From Chloracidobacterium sp. UBA7659 (lineage in GTDB: Bacteria > Acidobacteriota > Blastocatellia > Pyrinomonadales > Pyrinomonadaceae): 7,355 nt of DNA. The translations under genes were made by a program, and so were the position numbers. This document shows positions 5,756 to 7,355 of the stretch, in pieces. The stretch spans positions 1,974 to 9,328 of the forward strand of contig DLHV01000117.1 of NCBI GenBank assembly GCA_002483395.1, read 5' to 3'. The first letter of the stretch is position 1. Each line of letters opens with the position of its first letter. A model generated the notes under the pieces. The model was given only the letters and a program-made list of their open reading frames with translations, searched no databases and was not told the origin of the DNA.

Positions 5756-6754
5756 ATGAAATTTCTTAAGACCTTACAAAAACGAGAGACCGAACAGCCG
5801 TTTAGGAGCGAAAAGCTTGATAGCTCTGCCGATCCTGATGAGGTTGTTCACGCCGGCGATAATGAGCCGCCTGGAATGCTTTCGCATAGTGATCTTCGAA
5901 TCGGAGCGCCGAAAATTGACAGGAATGGCGCTGCGAAAACAACGGTCACGAAAGGGCCGATTGAATCGCAGCCCGACAAACCTGGTGTAACCAATGGGGC
6001 GGTACTCAAGGCCACTTCACCCGAAGGTTTAATGGTTCCGAAACTAAAGGTAGATGTCGAATTGGTGAATCCCAGAGTTGTTTCGATCACCCATCCTCTT
6101 TCGCCTTATTGCGAGGAATACAGAAGCTTGCGGACCCAGATTCTTCACAAAGGTCTAAAGCTGAAATTGCGAACGATCGTCGTTGTAAGTGTGGCGCCAT
6201 CCGAAGGAAAGTCGATCACGGCTCTGAACCTTTCATGGCTTTTTGCTCAAACCGATGGCGTTCGGGCGCTTATTATCGACAGCGACCTTCGGATGCCGAG
6301 TTTGGCAGCATATCTCGGCATCGACAATAAAAAGGGGTTGTCAGACGTACTAATTGGCACGGCTTCGCTGACTGAAGCGATCGTACAACTCGAACCCGCC
6401 GGACTTTATGTGCTTCCTGGCGGGGCGGCTCGCAGCGACGTCGCCGAACTCATATCCGGTCCAAAGTTCGCTGAAATTCTTGACGAAGCCAAGGGACTCT
6501 TCGACTATGTCATCATTGATGCGCCTCCGCTCGGTATATTTGCGGATGCCGCGGTTTTGATTGATTTAGCAGACGGGGCGTTACTTGTCGTGAAAGCCGG
6601 TCAAACACGCTATAAGGATATCGACCGCGTTTTGGATACGCTTCCCCGCGAGCGGATACTCGGAACTGTTTTGAACCAATCGGAAGATACTTTGATGGAC
6701 GAATCCTATTACAAGTATGGCTTGTATGACAAGAGTAAGCCGACGGTGGAGTAA
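5756..6754 (+). CDS. Exosortase-associated tyrosine autokinase (BY-kinase, CpsD/CapB-like)
   Basis: This 332-residue cytoplasmic tyrosine kinase of the bacterial BY type is expected to phosphorylate its own tail and control the Wzz-like protein at 3067-4725, and thereby polymer synthesis (TIGR03018 type). Residues 1-95 are hydrophilic, without membrane segment, and probably disordered. The catalytic part starts near 105. It contains the oligomerisation motif E-x2-R-x2-R (E120, R123, R126), Walker A APSEGKSI (147-154, Lys152), Walker A' ALIIDSDLRMPS (171-182, Asp175/Asp177) and Walker B YVIIDAPP (251-258, Asp255). The C-terminal Tyr cluster comprises Tyr318, 319, 321 and 324. The Gly common before Glu-Gly-Lys in Walker A is Ser149, a tolerated variant in P-loops of this group. 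The gene has no clear ribosome binding site. It is followed after only 14 bases by the sugar transferase gene. Confidence 0.92.
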   Translation: MKFLKTLQKRETEQPFRSEKLDSSADPDEVVHAGDNEPPGMLSHSDLRIGAPKIDRNGAAKTTVTKGPIESQPDKPGVTNGAVLKATSPEGLMVPKLKVDVELVNPRVVSITHPLSPYCEEYRSLRTQILHKGLKLKLRTIVVVSVAPSEGKSITALNLSWLFAQTDGVRALIIDSDLRMPSLAAYLGIDNKKGLSDVLIGTASLTEAIVQLEPAGLYVLPGGAARSDVAELISGPKFAEILDEAKGLFDYVIIDAPPLGIFADAAVLIDLADGALLVVKAGQTRYKDIDRVLDTLPRERILGTVLNQSEDTLMDESYYKYGLYDKSKPTVE

Positions 6755-6768
6755 ACGCCGATCCAGAG

Positions 6769-7355
6769 ATGAGAACAAGATTCAGCCCACGGACGATCGG
6801 CTTAATAGCCGCCGATATCGCGATCATTTACTTCGCGATAATCCTCGCGCTGTACTTGCGCCTGGGTTGGGAAGGGACAGCTTTCCAGATTACCGAGAAT
6901 AGAGCTTTGAGCAAGGTGGCCCTCGCTGCATCCGTCTGTTTGATTACCATCTATTTGCACGATCTCTATGATTACGCCGTGATGAACAACCGGCGTGAAC
7001 TGCTGCTGCGCCTGATACAGGCAATGGGAATTGCATGGACATTCCTTGCGATAGTCTTTTACCTGATACCTCCCCTGATGATCGGCCGCGGAACGATGAT
7101 CTATTCGGTGGTGTTAACTATGGTCCTGCTTTTGGCCTGGCGAACCTTGATCCACCTTCTGACCGGTCATCCCGAACTTGGCGAAAAGATACTTATCATC
7201 GGGGCCGGCAAGTCAGCCGTTGAAACAGCGAATGTCGTATTCCAGAGGCGCGATGCGGGATATCGGGTCGTAGGTTTTATTGCGGTTGACGGCGTAGATA
7301 ATGGCGATTCCCCAAGGTCCGCCGCGGAATTAGGAAACGCGGAAATCATCGGGAA
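6769..7355 (+). CDS. Polyprenyl-phosphate sugar transferase, XrtA type (3' truncated)
   Basis: An open frame without stop runs from ATG 6769 to the window end (195 codons). It matches the N-terminal half of the EpsB_2/TIGR03013-like sugar transferases, which start exopolysaccharide synthesis by moving a sugar phosphate to the lipid carrier in the inner membrane. Four hydrophobic segments are visible at about 9-32, 48-64, 84-104 and 108-130. They are followed by a Rossmann-like (CoA-binding-type) domain with ILIIGAGKSAVETA (141-154) and YRVVGFIAVD (165-174). The catalytic bacterial sugar-transferase domain would be in the missing C-terminal part, so activity cannot be judged. The first segment has the usual Asp-containing helix (LIAADIAII). 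The start has only a weak upstream GAG; spacing to the kinase stop (14 bases) indicates the same operon. A nucleotide-sugar epimerase of the CapD type has a similar N-terminus and is the main alternative; the gene context favours the transferase. Confidence 0.8.
   Translation, partial: MRTRFSPRTIGLIAADIAIIYFAIILALYLRLGWEGTAFQITENRALSKVALAASVCLITIYLHDLYDYAVMNNRRELLLRLIQAMGIAWTFLAIVFYLIPPLMIGRGTMIYSVVLTMVLLLAWRTLIHLLTGHPELGEKILIIGAGKSAVETANVVFQRRDAGYRVVGFIAVDGVDNGDSPRSAAELGNAEIIG

Noticed and set aside
1..7355. CRISPR array, insertion sequence, tRNA or rRNA gene
   Set aside because: No regularly spaced repeats, no transposase-like frame with terminal inverted repeats, and no cloverleaf or rRNA-like sequence was seen on either strand.

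Overview
The window looks like part of an exosortase/PEP-CTERM exopolysaccharide locus from a diderm bacterium. Base composition is intermediate (roughly 50% GC by eye). All supported genes are on the + strand. The protein set (exosortase fused to EpsI, a Wzz-like chain-length protein, an ExeA-like ATPase, a BY-kinase and an EpsB_2-type sugar transferase) occurs in several Gram-negative phyla. The style of the proteins suggests Acidobacteriota (Blastocatellia/Pyrinomonadales-like), but this is a weak taxonomic guess.

Layout. Positions 2-517 hold the C-terminal half of a glucose-dehydrogenase-like MDR protein, unrelated to the rest. A 472-base stretch (518-989) follows with no convincing gene; it has a strong stem-loop at 576-603 and a tentative promoter. 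A tiny 85-residue PEP-CTERM protein (990-1247) has a clear ribosome binding site, a Sec signal peptide and a C-terminal PEP-CTERM sorting signal. Between it and the next gene is the strongest non-coding signal of the window, a fully paired 19-bp stem with a 4-base loop (1285-1326). Then come the exosortase-EpsI fusion (1354-2958), a short intergenic region with a candidate promoter and a 7-codon micro-ORF that overlaps the next start as ATGA, the chain-length determinant (3067-4725), the AAA+ ATPase (4762-5697), an 11-bp stem-loop, the tyrosine autokinase (5756-6754), and the first 195 codons of a polyprenyl-phosphate sugar transferase (from 6769, cut by the window end).

How the genes work together. 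In the known XrtA-type systems an exopolysaccharide is built on a lipid carrier by an initiating sugar transferase, its length is set by the Wzz-like protein together with the cytoplasmic tyrosine kinase, and the exosortase processes proteins carrying a PEP-CTERM tail at the inner membrane. The AAA+ ATPase is a regular but poorly understood companion. Here the exosortase, chain-length, ATPase, kinase and sugar transferase genes form a tightly packed candidate operon. The small PEP-CTERM gene in front of them is separated by the hairpin and may be expressed at a different level. The outer-membrane export protein, flippase, polymerase and the PrsK/PrsR regulators are not in the window.

The items most worth following up are the minimal PEP-CTERM substrate (about 30 residues between its sorting signals), the 19-bp hairpin, and the micro-ORF coupled to the chain-length gene.
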